DNA from: an uncultured Caulobacteraceae bacterium
GTDB taxonomy: Bacteria; Pseudomonadota; Alphaproteobacteria; Caulobacterales; Caulobacteraceae
Assembly (NCBI GenBank): GCA_937890965.1
Contig: CALAEG010000408.1
Span: 1-33,313 of the forward strand
Length of the DNA stretch: 33,313 bases
Reading direction: 5' to 3'
The notes under the pieces were generated by a model. It was not told the DNA's origin. It ran no database searches and saw only the letters and a program-made list of their open reading frames with translations. Positions within the stretch are counted from its first letter, which is position 1. Every line of letters begins with the position of its first letter. The translations under genes were made by a program, and so were the position numbers. Shown piece by piece: positions 8,586 to 18,034 of the stretch.

Positions 8586-9551
8586 TCAACTCCGCTCACC
8601 GAGACGCGTCGCCAGCCGGTCGCCGGCGGAGGACCGCGGCTCGAAGGCGAAGTCGGGGCGCACCACAGAGACCGGTCCGACCTTGGCGTGGGCCAGGGCG
8701 GCCGTCACCTCGAACAGGGTGTCGACCTCCGCCAGCAGCCCCTGGGCGCGGCGCGTGGCGCCCCGGGCGAGGAAGGGCTGAACGGCCTCCTCGGCGGTCT
8801 TGTCCTGTTCCGCCGGCCAGGAGACCAGGGCCGTGCGCCTGGCCCGGGCCCGCGCCTCCACGATGCTCATCAGCCGCCGCGCCGAGGCGAGCTGCTTGGG
8901 CGTCCACCGCGCGATGAGGCTGGCGCAGAGCTGCGCCTGGCTGCGCAGGATCAGGCCGTCCTCCAGCACCTTCAGCCCGTTGGCCTTCAGGGTCGCGCCG
9001 GTGGTGGTGATATCGACAATCAGCTCCGCCTGGCCGGCGGCCGGCGCGCCCTCGGTGGCGCCGCTGGACTCGACGATGCGATAGTCGACGACGCCGTGGC
9101 TGGCGAAAAAGGCTCTGGTCTGCACCATGTACTTGGTCGCGACCCGCATGCGCCGGCCGGTGCGGGCCAGAAAGGCGGCGGCGACTTCTTCCAGGTCGGC
9201 CATGGTCTCGACATCGACCCAGCTGGCCGGCGTCGCCGCCACCAGGTCGGCGCGGCCGAAACCCAGCGCGCGCAACAACAGGACGTGTCCGTCGAGCGTA
9301 TCGCCGCGCTCGCGCAGCAGATCCTCGCCGCTGACGGCGAGGTGCAGTTCGCCGGTATCCAGGCCGGCGGCTATGTCGCTGGCGGACAGCAGCAGCACGC
9401 GCACGTCCGGCAGGCCGCTGATCGTCGCCAGATAGCCGCGCTCGCCGCCCTCGGCCTCGAGCTGCAGGCCGCAGTCGGCGAGCCAGGCCTCGGCCTGTTC
9501 CTTCAGCCGGCCCTTGGAGAAGAGGCCGAAGGTCAGTGGGGCGTCGCTCAT
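8586..9551 (-). CDS. hisG: ATP phosphoribosyltransferase catalytic subunit with C-terminal extension
   Basis: LFSKGRLKEQAEAWL; SGEDLLRE; ATKYMVQTRAFFASHGV; IVESSGATEGAP; ELIVDITTTGATLKANGLKVLEDGLILRS. Confidence 0.93.
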   Translation of the reverse strand: MSDAPLTFGLFSKGRLKEQAEAWLADCGLQLEAEGGERGYLATISGLPDVRVLLLSASDIAAGLDTGELHLAVSGEDLLRERGDTLDGHVLLLRALGFGRADLVAATPASWVDVETMADLEEVAAAFLARTGRRMRVATKYMVQTRAFFASHGVVDYRIVESSGATEGAPAAGQAELIVDITTTGATLKANGLKVLEDGLILRSQAQLCASLIARWTPKQLASARRLMSIVEARARARRTALVSWPAEQDKTAEEAVQPFLARGATRRAQGLLAEVDTLFEVTAALAHAKVGPVSVVRPDFAFEPRSSAGDRLATRLGERS

Positions 9552-10684
9552 GACGCCCTCCCGGCTTGCGCCCAGGCCCGGCCGGGCCGCACCGCGCAGC
9601 CGACGGCACCACGCGCCGCGCCGCCCAGATGAGCCGGCAGGGAATCGTAGCGCCCGCCGCCGGCGACCGGCGCCTCGTCGCTCAGGGCCGGACTGCGCAC
9701 CTCGAACAGGAAGCCGTCATAATAGCTGAAGGCCCGGCCAAAACTGGCGTGGAAGATCAGCCGGTCCTCCGGCGCGCCGTGGCCGATAATGGCGTCAAGC
9801 CGCCGATCCCAGGCTTCGAGATCGGCCTCCAGGTCCAGTCCTCCGGCGCGGACGAGGCCGGCGGCGGCGTCGAGCATGGCCCTGGGCGGGCCCGACAGGT
9901 CGATGAAGTCGCGGATCAGCCTAGCCTCGGCGGGGCTGAGCCGCGGCGCGCGGGCGGCCTCGCCGCGCTGCACCAGGCGATGAGCGATTTCGCCCGCCGA
10001 GCGTCCGCCCACCGGCTGGATGCCGGCGATCGACCACAGATCCTGCAGCACCGCGGTGGCGTCGGCTTCCGGCAGGCCGGCGAGCAGTTCGGCGATGCGA
10101 TCGCCTTGGCGGGCGGAGGGTTCGGCGGCCTGGGCGCGGGTAAGTTCGCCGGCCAGCGCGCCCGGCCGCGCGAAGGCGCGCTTCAGCCGCGCGGCCAGGG
10201 CGGGCGCTAGACCGATCGCGTCTATGAAGGCTGAAAACAGCGCCACGTCCCCCAGGATCAGGACCAGGTCGTCGCGTCCGCCGGCCGCGGCCGCGCGCCA
10301 GGCCAGGCCTGCGACCTCGGCGTCGGCCTCGGGGCCGCTGTCGCCGCCGAAGACCTCGATCCCGATCTGCAGGAATTCCTCGGCGCGGTCCGAGCCGCGC
10401 GGCGCGACGCGGAAGGCCTTGCCCTCGTAGAGATAGCGGCCGTCGCCTCGGCCCTCGGCGATGTGGGCGCGGGCGATGGGGATGGTGAAGTCGGGCCTGA
10501 GGCAGGCGTCCTCGCCGTCGCCCTGCACCAGGAAGAGCCGCCCGCGCATGGTCTCGCCGGCCAGGTCGAGCATCAGGCCAAGCGGCAACATCACCGGCGC
10601 GTCGACAAAGGGCGCGCCGAGCAGGGCGAAGGGCGCGCGGATCGCGGCCAGCACCTGGGCTGGAACGGGCGGTTCGAGCCTCAT
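9548..10684 (-). CDS. hisZ: ATP phosphoribosyltransferase regulatory subunit
   Basis: HisRS-like paralogue (RPDFTIPIARAHI, YLYEGKAFRVAPRGSDRAEEFLQIGIEVFG) lying between hisS and hisG with 4-nt overlaps. Confidence 0.9.
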   Translation of the reverse strand: MRLEPPVPAQVLAAIRAPFALLGAPFVDAPVMLPLGLMLDLAGETMRGRLFLVQGDGEDACLRPDFTIPIARAHIAEGRGDGRYLYEGKAFRVAPRGSDRAEEFLQIGIEVFGGDSGPEADAEVAGLAWRAAAAGGRDDLVLILGDVALFSAFIDAIGLAPALAARLKRAFARPGALAGELTRAQAAEPSARQGDRIAELLAGLPEADATAVLQDLWSIAGIQPVGGRSAGEIAHRLVQRGEAARAPRLSPAEARLIRDFIDLSGPPRAMLDAAAGLVRAGGLDLEADLEAWDRRLDAIIGHGAPEDRLIFHASFGRAFSYYDGFLFEVRSPALSDEAPVAGGGRYDSLPAHLGGAARGAVGCAVRPGRAWAQAGRAS

Positions 10685-12150
10685 CGGGCGGCCTCCAGGA
10701 TGCGCTGGATGGTCGCCACCAGCTCATCGCGGCGTACGGTAACCTGGCCCGGGCGCTCGCCCCGCCAGCTTTGATTGTCGCTGACGCCGGCGGCCAGCAC
10801 ACGGCCGAGATCGAGGTCCTTGATGGTCACCTGGCCCGCCGCGCGCTCGTCGCCGCCGACGATGACGGCGGCCGGCGAAAGCCTGCGGTCCGCGTAGCGC
10901 ATCTGCGCCTTCATGCCCGACTGGCCGAGATAGACCTCGGCCGCGACGCCGGCGGCGCGCAGTTCGGCGGCCATGGCGAAATAGTCGGCCATGCCCTCGG
11001 CGTCGAAGGCGATGATCACCACCGGCCCGCGCGCGCGGAAAGCCTCGGCGCGCCCGGCAGCCTTCAGCGCCGCGGCCAGCCGCGAGACGCCAAAGGAAAA
11101 GCCGGTCGCCGGCACCGGCTGGCCGGTGAACCGCGCCACCAGATCGTCATAGCGGCCGCCGCCGCCGACGGAACCGAAACGGACCTTCTGGCCGCGCTCG
11201 TCGAGTGTTTCGGCCAGCAGCTCGGCTTCGAAGACCGCGCCGGTATAATATTCCAGCCCGCGAACCACCGACGGCTCGAACACCGCATGATCCTCGCTGA
11301 CGCCGAGGCCGGCGAGGGCGGCGGCGATCTTCGACAGCTCTTCCACCCCCTCGTCGCCCTCTGTCGAGCCGCCAATGACGTTGGACAGCCGGTCGAGCGT
11401 GGCCGAGCGGCCCGCGCCGCCGGCCTCGACAAAGGCGATGACCGCGTCGATGGCGGCGGTGGTGAGGCCCGCGCCCCTGGTGAAGGCGCCCGACTCGTCC
11501 TTGCGGCCGGCGCCGAGCAGCAGGCGCACGCCATCGACCCCCAGCCGGTCCAGCTTGTCCACCGCGCGCAGCACGCCAAGCTTCTGCGCCGGATCATCCG
11601 CGCCGGCCGAGGTCAGGAGGCCGTTGAGCAGTTTGCGGCTGTTGATCTTCAGCACGTAGTCGGCCGCCGGCAGCCCCGCCGCGGCGAAGCCCTCGACCGC
11701 CATGGCGATGATCTCGGCGTCGGCCTCGGGGCGGGCCGAACCCACCGTGTCGGCGTCGCACTGGATGAATTCCCGATCGCGACCGGGGCCGGGCTTTTCG
11801 TTGCGCCAGACACTGCCGATCGCGTAGCGGCGGAAGGGCTTGGGCAGGGTCTCCCAGTTCTGCGCCACGAAGCGGGCCAGCGGCGCGGTCAGGTCGTAGC
11901 GCAGCGCCATCCACTGCTCGTCGTCGTCCTGCAGGGCAAAAACCCCCTCGTTGGGACGGTCGGCGTCGGGAAGGAACTTGCCGAGCGTGTCGGCATATTC
12001 GAAACCGCCGGTGGCCAGAGGCTCGAACCCGTAGCGCTCATAGACGGCCGAGACGGCATCGACGATGCGCCGCTCGGCGGCGAGGTCGTCGGCTCGCTTG
12101 TCGAGGAAGCCCTTCGGAGCGCGGGCTTGGGGTCGGAAGGCCTCGGTCAT
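10681..12150 (-). CDS. hisS: Histidine--tRNA ligase
   Basis: Start MTEAFRPQARAPKGFLDKRADDL; LRYDLTAPLARFVAQN, RNEKPGPGRDREFIQCDADTVG, VRGLEYYTGAVFEA, GGGGRYDDL class II HisRS motifs. Confidence 0.96.
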   Translation of the reverse strand: MTEAFRPQARAPKGFLDKRADDLAAERRIVDAVSAVYERYGFEPLATGGFEYADTLGKFLPDADRPNEGVFALQDDDEQWMALRYDLTAPLARFVAQNWETLPKPFRRYAIGSVWRNEKPGPGRDREFIQCDADTVGSARPEADAEIIAMAVEGFAAAGLPAADYVLKINSRKLLNGLLTSAGADDPAQKLGVLRAVDKLDRLGVDGVRLLLGAGRKDESGAFTRGAGLTTAAIDAVIAFVEAGGAGRSATLDRLSNVIGGSTEGDEGVEELSKIAAALAGLGVSEDHAVFEPSVVRGLEYYTGAVFEAELLAETLDERGQKVRFGSVGGGGRYDDLVARFTGQPVPATGFSFGVSRLAAALKAAGRAEAFRARGPVVIIAFDAEGMADYFAMAAELRAAGVAAEVYLGQSGMKAQMRYADRRLSPAAVIVGGDERAAGQVTIKDLDLGRVLAAGVSDNQSWRGERPGQVTVRRDELVATIQRILEAAR

Positions 12151-12287
12151 GGGCGGCGCATAAAGGATCGTGCGGGGCCGGGCAAGGAACGCCGGCGCTC
12201 GATCAGGTGCGGTAGCGGCTCGTTTACCCCGACTTGATAAGGCTTGGCGCAACGGATTGCCCGTCCGAAAGCCCGAGGACCACGCTC

Positions 12288-12767
12288 ATGTCATGCGATG
12301 TCGCGCTCGCCGCCTTTCTCGTCTTCGCCCAGGCCGGTCCGGCCGCCGCCGCGCCGCCGCCGATGGTTGCGGTCGCCGATGCCGCGCCGGCCTCGGTGGC
12401 GAGCGAGCCGCTGTTCACCGACATCGTCGGGCGCGCCGGGTCGCTGAAGAGCCAGGTCGACGCCTATCGCAAGAGCCTGGCGGGCGTTTCCGAGGCCATC
12501 ACGCTTCCGCAGTTCGGTCAGTTCAGCGAAGCGATCACCGAACTTTCCCTGCTCGATGAGAAGGGACACGGCGTTCTGGTGGCGCGGGGCTCGAAGGACG
12601 ACCTGAAATGCATCCTGCACGGCATTTCCCAGGACCTGCCGAACAAGCTGGCGGCGGTGGTTGCGGCCAAGACCGGCCACGACCAGGACACCGCGCTGCG
12701 CGACATGTCCTATCTGCTGAACGACAATGTCGAGGTGATCACCGCTCCGCCGCAACCGGCGGCCTAA
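12288..12767 (+). CDS. Small secreted hypothetical protein
   Basis: Start MSCDVALAAFLVFAQAGPAAA signal-peptide-like; about 159 aa, no family recognised; stop overlaps convergent dsbD stop. Confidence 0.6.
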   Translation: MSCDVALAAFLVFAQAGPAAAAPPPMVAVADAAPASVASEPLFTDIVGRAGSLKSQVDAYRKSLAGVSEAITLPQFGQFSEAITELSLLDEKGHGVLVARGSKDDLKCILHGISQDLPNKLAAVVAAKTGHDQDTALRDMSYLLNDNVEVITAPPQPAA

Positions 12768-14890
12768 GAGGCGGTCGCCTTCTGGGCGGCATCGACCACC
12801 AGGCCTTCGGTGAGGATCTGCGGCAGCACCTCGGGCTCGCCGCCATTGGCGGGATACATCAGATAGAGCGGCACGCCGGCCCGGCCATGTTCGGCCAGGG
12901 CCTGTTCGATCATGGTGTTGCGGTCGGTCCAGTCGCCGACCAGATAGACCACGCCGGCTTTGGCGAAGGCGTCGGCGGTCTTGGCCCCCGACAGCGCCAC
13001 GCGATCGTTGACCTGGCAGGTGACGCACCAGGCGGCGGTGAAGTTGACGAAGACCGGCCGGTGCTCGGCGCGTAGCTCTCCCAGCCGGTCGGGCGAGAAG
13101 GGCTGTGAGACGAGCGCCGCCGGGGTTGGCGCGGCGGGCCAGAAGGCCGCGCTCAAGGCCAGCGCGATAGCGATGCCGGACGCGGCCAGCGCCGGGGCCG
13201 AGCGTGCACCCGAGATGCGGGCGCGCTGGCCGGCGCCATAGAGCCAGGCGGCCAGACCGGTGAGCACGGCGGCGGCGAACAGGCTGGCCAGGCGGCCCGA
13301 GCCGGCGCTCTGGGCATAGACCCAGGCCAGCCAGGCGGCGGTGGCGTACATCGGAAAGGCCAGGGCCTTCTTCAGCCCCTCCATCCAGGGCCCCGGACGC
13401 GGCATACGGCTGAGCAGGGCCGGCGCGAAGGCCAGCACCACGAAGGGCGCCGCCATGCCCAGCGCCAGCGCCAGGAAGACGCCGAGCGCGATGGCGGGGC
13501 CCTGGGTCAGGGCGAACCCGACCGCCGCGCCCATGAAGGGCGCGGTGCAGGGCGCGGCGATCGCGACCGCCAGCACGCCGGTAAGGGCCGCGCCGAGCAC
13601 GCCCCCGCGCTCGGCCGGCTCGGCCTGGCCGGCGGCGGCCTGCAGGCTCGTCCCGGCTTCGAAGACGCCCGAGAGGTTGAGGGCGACGAGCAGCATGACC
13701 AGGGTCAGCCCGGCGACGATGGCGGGCGATTGCAGCTGAAAGCCCCAGCCCACCGCCTCGCCGGCCGCGCGCGCCGCGATGAGTGCTCCGGCTAGCGCCA
13801 GGAAGGTGGCCACGACGCCGCCCAGATAGGCCAGGCCCTGGATGCGGGCGGCGTTGGGCTGGTGGGCATGGCGCGCCAGCGAGGCCGCCTTCATGGCCAG
13901 CACCGGGAAGACGCAGGGCATCAGGTTGAGGATCAGCCCGCCGACAAAGGTCAGCCCCATGGCGATGGTCAGCTGGCCAAGGCTGGCCGGCGCCCCCGTC
14001 GGGCCCGGTGGCGGTCCGAGCCCGGAGGCGCCCGGCAGCGGCGGTCCTGGCGACGCCGTCACCTCGAAGACGCGAGAACCGAGGGCCAGAACGCCGGTCA
14101 GCGTCGCCGGCGGCTTGCCGGTCTTGAAGGCCGAGCCGGGCGCGAGCGACAAGGTGAGGCCGTTGGGGCCGCGCTCGATGATCTGGGGCGCCGCCGCGTC
14201 GATGGCCTCGCCGTCATAAGGATAGAAATAGGCGCCCGCGAAATCCGCGCCCTTCAACGGCGCGCCAGCGATGCTCAGCTTCACCGTCGTGGCGCTGGGC
14301 GTCATGGCCGCCTTCAGGGCCGGCGAAGCCCACGGGGCGGCGGTGAGGGCGGCGGTGATCCGCGGGGCCCAGTGCGGCTCATCCGGCGGGCCGGCTGAAA
14401 CCACCGGCAGATCGAGGGTCAGCTGGGCGTCTTCGGGAACGCAGACGTCCTGGCAGACCAGGAAGGCCGCGTGCGCCTTCAAGGTCACGGTCTGGCCGGG
14501 TTTTGCGTCCGCCGGGGCGGTCAGCGTCACCGGCAGCAGCACAGAGCCGGTATAGCCGTAGTCCATCAGCGGACCGATTTTCAGCTGTTGCGGCGCCGGC
14601 CAGACGATCTCGCCCGCCTTCCAGCCGGCCGGCAGGGTCCAGTCCAGGGTGGTCGCCTGGCCGGAATCGCCGGGATTACGCCAATAGGTGTGCCAGCCGG
14701 CGTCGATCTGCTGGCGCAGCGCCACATGGATGGTCCCGCCCGGCGCGATGGCCGTGTGGTCGGCGACGATCTCGGCGGTGAGATGACCCGCGCGCACCGG
14801 CGCGGCGCGCGCCAAGGCGGGCGCGGCCAGGGCCAGACAAAGGGCGGCCAGGGCCCGCGCGCCGATCGACAGGAGTGTTCCGTTCACCAT
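12764..14890 (-). CDS. dsbD: DsbD-like thiol:disulfide interchange protein (DsbD-alpha-like domain, membrane domain, thioredoxin domain)
   Basis: Signal peptide; LMPCVFPVLAMK; APCTAPFMGAAVGFAL; thioredoxin-like FVNFTAAWCVTCQVN. Confidence 0.9.
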   Translation of the reverse strand: MVNGTLLSIGARALAALCLALAAPALARAAPVRAGHLTAEIVADHTAIAPGGTIHVALRQQIDAGWHTYWRNPGDSGQATTLDWTLPAGWKAGEIVWPAPQQLKIGPLMDYGYTGSVLLPVTLTAPADAKPGQTVTLKAHAAFLVCQDVCVPEDAQLTLDLPVVSAGPPDEPHWAPRITAALTAAPWASPALKAAMTPSATTVKLSIAGAPLKGADFAGAYFYPYDGEAIDAAAPQIIERGPNGLTLSLAPGSAFKTGKPPATLTGVLALGSRVFEVTASPGPPLPGASGLGPPPGPTGAPASLGQLTIAMGLTFVGGLILNLMPCVFPVLAMKAASLARHAHQPNAARIQGLAYLGGVVATFLALAGALIAARAAGEAVGWGFQLQSPAIVAGLTLVMLLVALNLSGVFEAGTSLQAAAGQAEPAERGGVLGAALTGVLAVAIAAPCTAPFMGAAVGFALTQGPAIALGVFLALALGMAAPFVVLAFAPALLSRMPRPGPWMEGLKKALAFPMYATAAWLAWVYAQSAGSGRLASLFAAAVLTGLAAWLYGAGQRARISGARSAPALAASGIAIALALSAAFWPAAPTPAALVSQPFSPDRLGELRAEHRPVFVNFTAAWCVTCQVNDRVALSGAKTADAFAKAGVVYLVGDWTDRNTMIEQALAEHGRAGVPLYLMYPANGGEPEVLPQILTEGLVVDAAQKATAS

Positions 14891-14940
14891 GCGAGAGCTA
14901 TAGGTCCGTCTCCAAACCGACAAGCCGCAAGGAAAACCCA

Positions 14941-15342
14941 TTGCCCGCCCATTTCGAAGACATCGAGGTCGGCCAGGTGGTCGCGCTGGGCTCCATGCCG
15001 CTCAGCGAGACTATGATGGAGAGCTTTAACGCCACCTTCGCCCGCGACCGCGACCTGAGCGAAGGCGCCTGCGAGGCCCTGGTCTATACCGTCTGGTCCA
15101 GCCTGGACGCCGCCGCCTCGGCCGACTGGCCGCAGACCAAGCGGCTGGCGGTCGATGCGCTGCGCTGGGGGCGTATCCCGCCGGCCGGCGACACCCTGCG
15201 CGGGCGGATGACGGTGATGGGCAAGGATCCGGTTGGCGCCGGCAAGGGCATTGTCTTCGCCCAGCACGACCTGCTCGACCAGGCCGGCCGGCTGGTCTTT
15301 TCCTGCCTTACCCGCAGCCTGTTCGCCTGCCGCGAACTCTGA
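14941..15342 (+). CDS. MaoC/hotdog-fold family protein
   Basis: Likely TTG start LPAHFEDIEVGQVVALGSMPLSETMMESF; GDTLRGRMTV; hotdog-type pattern. Confidence 0.65.
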   Translation: MPAHFEDIEVGQVVALGSMPLSETMMESFNATFARDRDLSEGACEALVYTVWSSLDAAASADWPQTKRLAVDALRWGRIPPAGDTLRGRMTVMGKDPVGAGKGIVFAQHDLLDQAGRLVFSCLTRSLFACREL

Positions 15343-15350
15343 GAACAGGG

Positions 15351-16133
15351 CTAGGCCATCGTCTCGCCGCGGCGGGCGAGCGACTCGGCGACCAGCTTGT
15401 CCCAGCCGAACAGTGAGATCAGGTGGGCGTAGATCTGGCCAAGCGCCCCATTGTCGCGCAGCTCGACCAGCTTGTCCGTCGGCAGCGCCCTCAGCCGCTC
15501 TTCCGACACGCCGAAGAACTCCGCCACCAGCTGCGGCTCGCCGGGCTCGCCGGTGGGCGTGCGCGGGGTGAAGGTGGTCTGGCGGGTCTCGAACAGGTCG
15601 AGGTCGATGAGCATCTTGACGAACAGGTCGGTCTGGCGCCGGTCGGCGTCGAACTGGCCGCAGAAGTCGATGCAGCTCTTGGTGAATTCAGTGGGCTGGC
15701 CGTTCTCGAACAGTGGCACGTCGCCGCCGCCTTCGATCCAGAGCGAAGAGCTGCGATCGATGCAGACCACCATCTTCTGCGCCGGCTCGTCGAGCGCGCC
15801 GACGAAGGGATAGCGGCGGATGAAGGCGGGAATATAGGCGCCTGGCCGATAGGCGCCGTCGTCGGCGACGAACAGGTTTTCGCCGGCGTTGACGCCGACC
15901 ACGGCCAGCGGCGCGTGGGCCTCGCCGGCGAAGATGATCGGATAGTTGACCGCGGCCGGACCGAACTCGCCAACATGCAGCGGCACGAAATGCTGCTTGG
16001 CGACGAAGCCGAACGGCTTGTCGGACTTGAGCAGGCCGAGATTGGCGTGACGCTTGGCGTCCAGCGGCTCGGGCCGCTCGTACAACAGCACATTGCCGGT
16101 GACGGGATTGGGTTGGGTGTCGTTAGCGGCCAT
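15351..16133 (-). CDS. SapC family protein
   Basis: Start MAANDTQPNPVTGNVLLYERPEPLDAKRHANLGL; FVPLHVGEFGPAAVNYPIIF, YIPAFIRRYPFV typical of SapC. Confidence 0.88.
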   Translation of the reverse strand: MAANDTQPNPVTGNVLLYERPEPLDAKRHANLGLLKSDKPFGFVAKQHFVPLHVGEFGPAAVNYPIIFAGEAHAPLAVVGVNAGENLFVADDGAYRPGAYIPAFIRRYPFVGALDEPAQKMVVCIDRSSSLWIEGGGDVPLFENGQPTEFTKSCIDFCGQFDADRRQTDLFVKMLIDLDLFETRQTTFTPRTPTGEPGEPQLVAEFFGVSEERLRALPTDKLVELRDNGALGQIYAHLISLFGWDKLVAESLARRGETMA

Positions 16134-16282
16134 GCAGCACCGAATATCTGGCGTCAGGGCGCGGGGCCCAAGGTCGGCGGCTTCTAGCGGATCGGCTTGC
16201 AACGGGCAATGCGGCGCGATTGACGGCTTGCGCGAGCCCGCCTCCTTCGCCTTCAATGCGGAAAACCAGGAAGGACGCCCCC

Positions 16283-17140
16283 ATGCCCATCGACTATCCG
16301 CAAGTGCTCGAGCGCCGAACCGAAGGCGAAGGCGCCTGGACCAACCAGGAAACCATCCTCTACGCGCTAGGCGTCGGCATGGGCGCCGATCCGATGGACG
16401 AGAAGGAGCTGGCCTTCGTGTTCGAGAAGGACCTGAAGGCGCTGCCGACCTTCGCCTCGGTCATCCGCGCGCGGCCGACCAGCTCGACCGGCCCCGAGGC
16501 GCGCATGCAGCTCAATCCCGTGCTCATCGTCGACGGCGAGCGCAACATCACCTTCCACAAACCGATCCCCGCCGCCGCCAAGGTGAAGAGCAAGGGCCGC
16601 GTGCTCGGCGTCTTCGACAAGGGCAAGGACAAGGGCGCCGTTGTGGTCAACGAGACGATCATCACCGACGAGGCCGGTGATCCCATCGCCACCATCCACG
16701 CCTCCCTCTTCGCCCGCGGCGACGGCGGGTTCGGCGGTCCCTCCGAGGGCCAGCCGGAGCCGCACGCCGTGCCGACGCGAGCGCCGGACCGCTCGATCGA
16801 TATCGTGACCCGCCCGGACCAGGCGCTGATCTACCGGCTGTCCGGCGACTTCAATCCGCTGCACGCCGACCCGGACTTCGCCCGCCGCGCCGGCTTTCCG
16901 CGGCCCATCCTGCACGGGCTCTGCACCTATGGCATCACCTGCCGCGCGGTGCTGCAGACCTATGCCGATTACGATGCGGCGGCGATCAAGAGCCATGCGG
17001 CGCGGTTCTCCTCGCCGGTCTTCCCGGGCGAGACCATCACGGTGGATCTGTGGAAGGACGGCCCGGTGATCTCGTTCGAGGCGCGCATCCAGGCGCGCAA
17101 CGTCACCTGCATCAAGAACGGCAAGACGGTCCTGGGCTAG
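16283..17140 (+). CDS. MaoC-type (R)-specific enoyl-CoA hydratase 2 / dehydratase
   Basis: Start MPIDYPQVLERRTEGEGAWTNQETILYALGVG; hydratase-2 motif YRLSGDFNPLHADPDFARRAGFPRPILHGLCTYG. Confidence 0.92.
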   Translation: MPIDYPQVLERRTEGEGAWTNQETILYALGVGMGADPMDEKELAFVFEKDLKALPTFASVIRARPTSSTGPEARMQLNPVLIVDGERNITFHKPIPAAAKVKSKGRVLGVFDKGKDKGAVVVNETIITDEAGDPIATIHASLFARGDGGFGGPSEGQPEPHAVPTRAPDRSIDIVTRPDQALIYRLSGDFNPLHADPDFARRAGFPRPILHGLCTYGITCRAVLQTYADYDAAAIKSHAARFSSPVFPGETITVDLWKDGPVISFEARIQARNVTCIKNGKTVLG

Positions 17141-17200
17141 GACGCGTCACGAAGCTGTCGCCGAGCCGCCTTAGTCGTCGCCGTTTTCGGAGCTGATCGC

Positions 17201-17986
17201 ATGGTCCGCCGCTTCCTGCCGCCGCTCGTCGCGGCGGGCCTGATCTTCGCGTCCCTCGCGCTTGCCCAGTCGGCAGAGCCCGTCGGCTATCTGACCGCCG
17301 ATACGACCCCGCAGACCCTGCGCATCCTGCCCGCCCCGCCGCCGCCGGGTTCGGGGCGAGAGGCGGACGACGAGGCGATCTTCGCCAAGACCCGGACGTT
17401 GAAAGGTGATCCGCGTTGGTCGCTGGCGACCTTGGACGCCGACCTGACCCCACGCGCCGGCATGTTCGCCTGTGCGATCGGGGTGAGGCTTGACGCGACC
17501 AATGCGCCGACGCTCGATCGGATGCTGCATCGCATGGGTTACGACGCTCGCGCCGTCGTCGATCCGCCCAAGGACAGCTTCAATCGGCCGAGGCCCTATG
17601 TCGGGGCCTCTGGCGATCCCCCCATCTGCGTGCCGAAGACCGACAGCCTGGCCAAGAGCGCCGCCTACCCGTCCGGCCACGCCACGGTGAGCTGGGCCTG
17701 GGGGCTGATCCTGGCCGAGCTCGCGCCGGACCGTTCGACCGAGATCCTGATGCGGGCGCGCGAGATCGGCGAAAGCCGCATCGTCTGCGGCGTCCATTAC
17801 CTGAGCGATGTCGAGGAAGGCCGCACCAATGGCTCGATCCTGGTCGCGGCCCTGCATTCCAGCCCCGAATTCCGCGCCGACATGGAAAGGGCCCGCGCCG
17901 AGGTGGCGGCCGCCCGCCAAACCCCGCACGTCGGTCCCGGCGACTGTCTTGACACCGACCAGGCGGCCCAGCACCCGCCCTATTGA
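17201..17986 (+). CDS. Class A non-specific acid phosphatase (PAP2 superfamily), secreted
   Basis: Signal peptide; PAP2 signature KDSFNRPRP ... YPSGHATVSWAWG ... SRIVCGVHYLSDVEEG. Confidence 0.93.
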   Translation: MVRRFLPPLVAAGLIFASLALAQSAEPVGYLTADTTPQTLRILPAPPPPGSGREADDEAIFAKTRTLKGDPRWSLATLDADLTPRAGMFACAIGVRLDATNAPTLDRMLHRMGYDARAVVDPPKDSFNRPRPYVGASGDPPICVPKTDSLAKSAAYPSGHATVSWAWGLILAELAPDRSTEILMRAREIGESRIVCGVHYLSDVEEGRTNGSILVAALHSSPEFRADMERARAEVAAARQTPHVGPGDCLDTDQAAQHPPY

Positions 17987-17991
17987 GGCAT

Positions 17992-18014
17992 CCTCCTCCC
18001 GCAAGGGGAGAAGG
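17992..18014. repeat. REP-like palindromic intergenic repeat copy
   Basis: CCTCCTCCCGCAAGGGGAGAAGG; 22/23 identical to reverse complement of 33262-33284. Confidence 0.6.
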
Positions 18015-18034
18015 GCCGCGTTCAAATGATCCAG

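Noticed and set aside
10771-12237. 488-aa plus-strand ORF opposite hisS
   Set aside because: Antisense shadow of a confidently identified HisRS; no recognisable domain.
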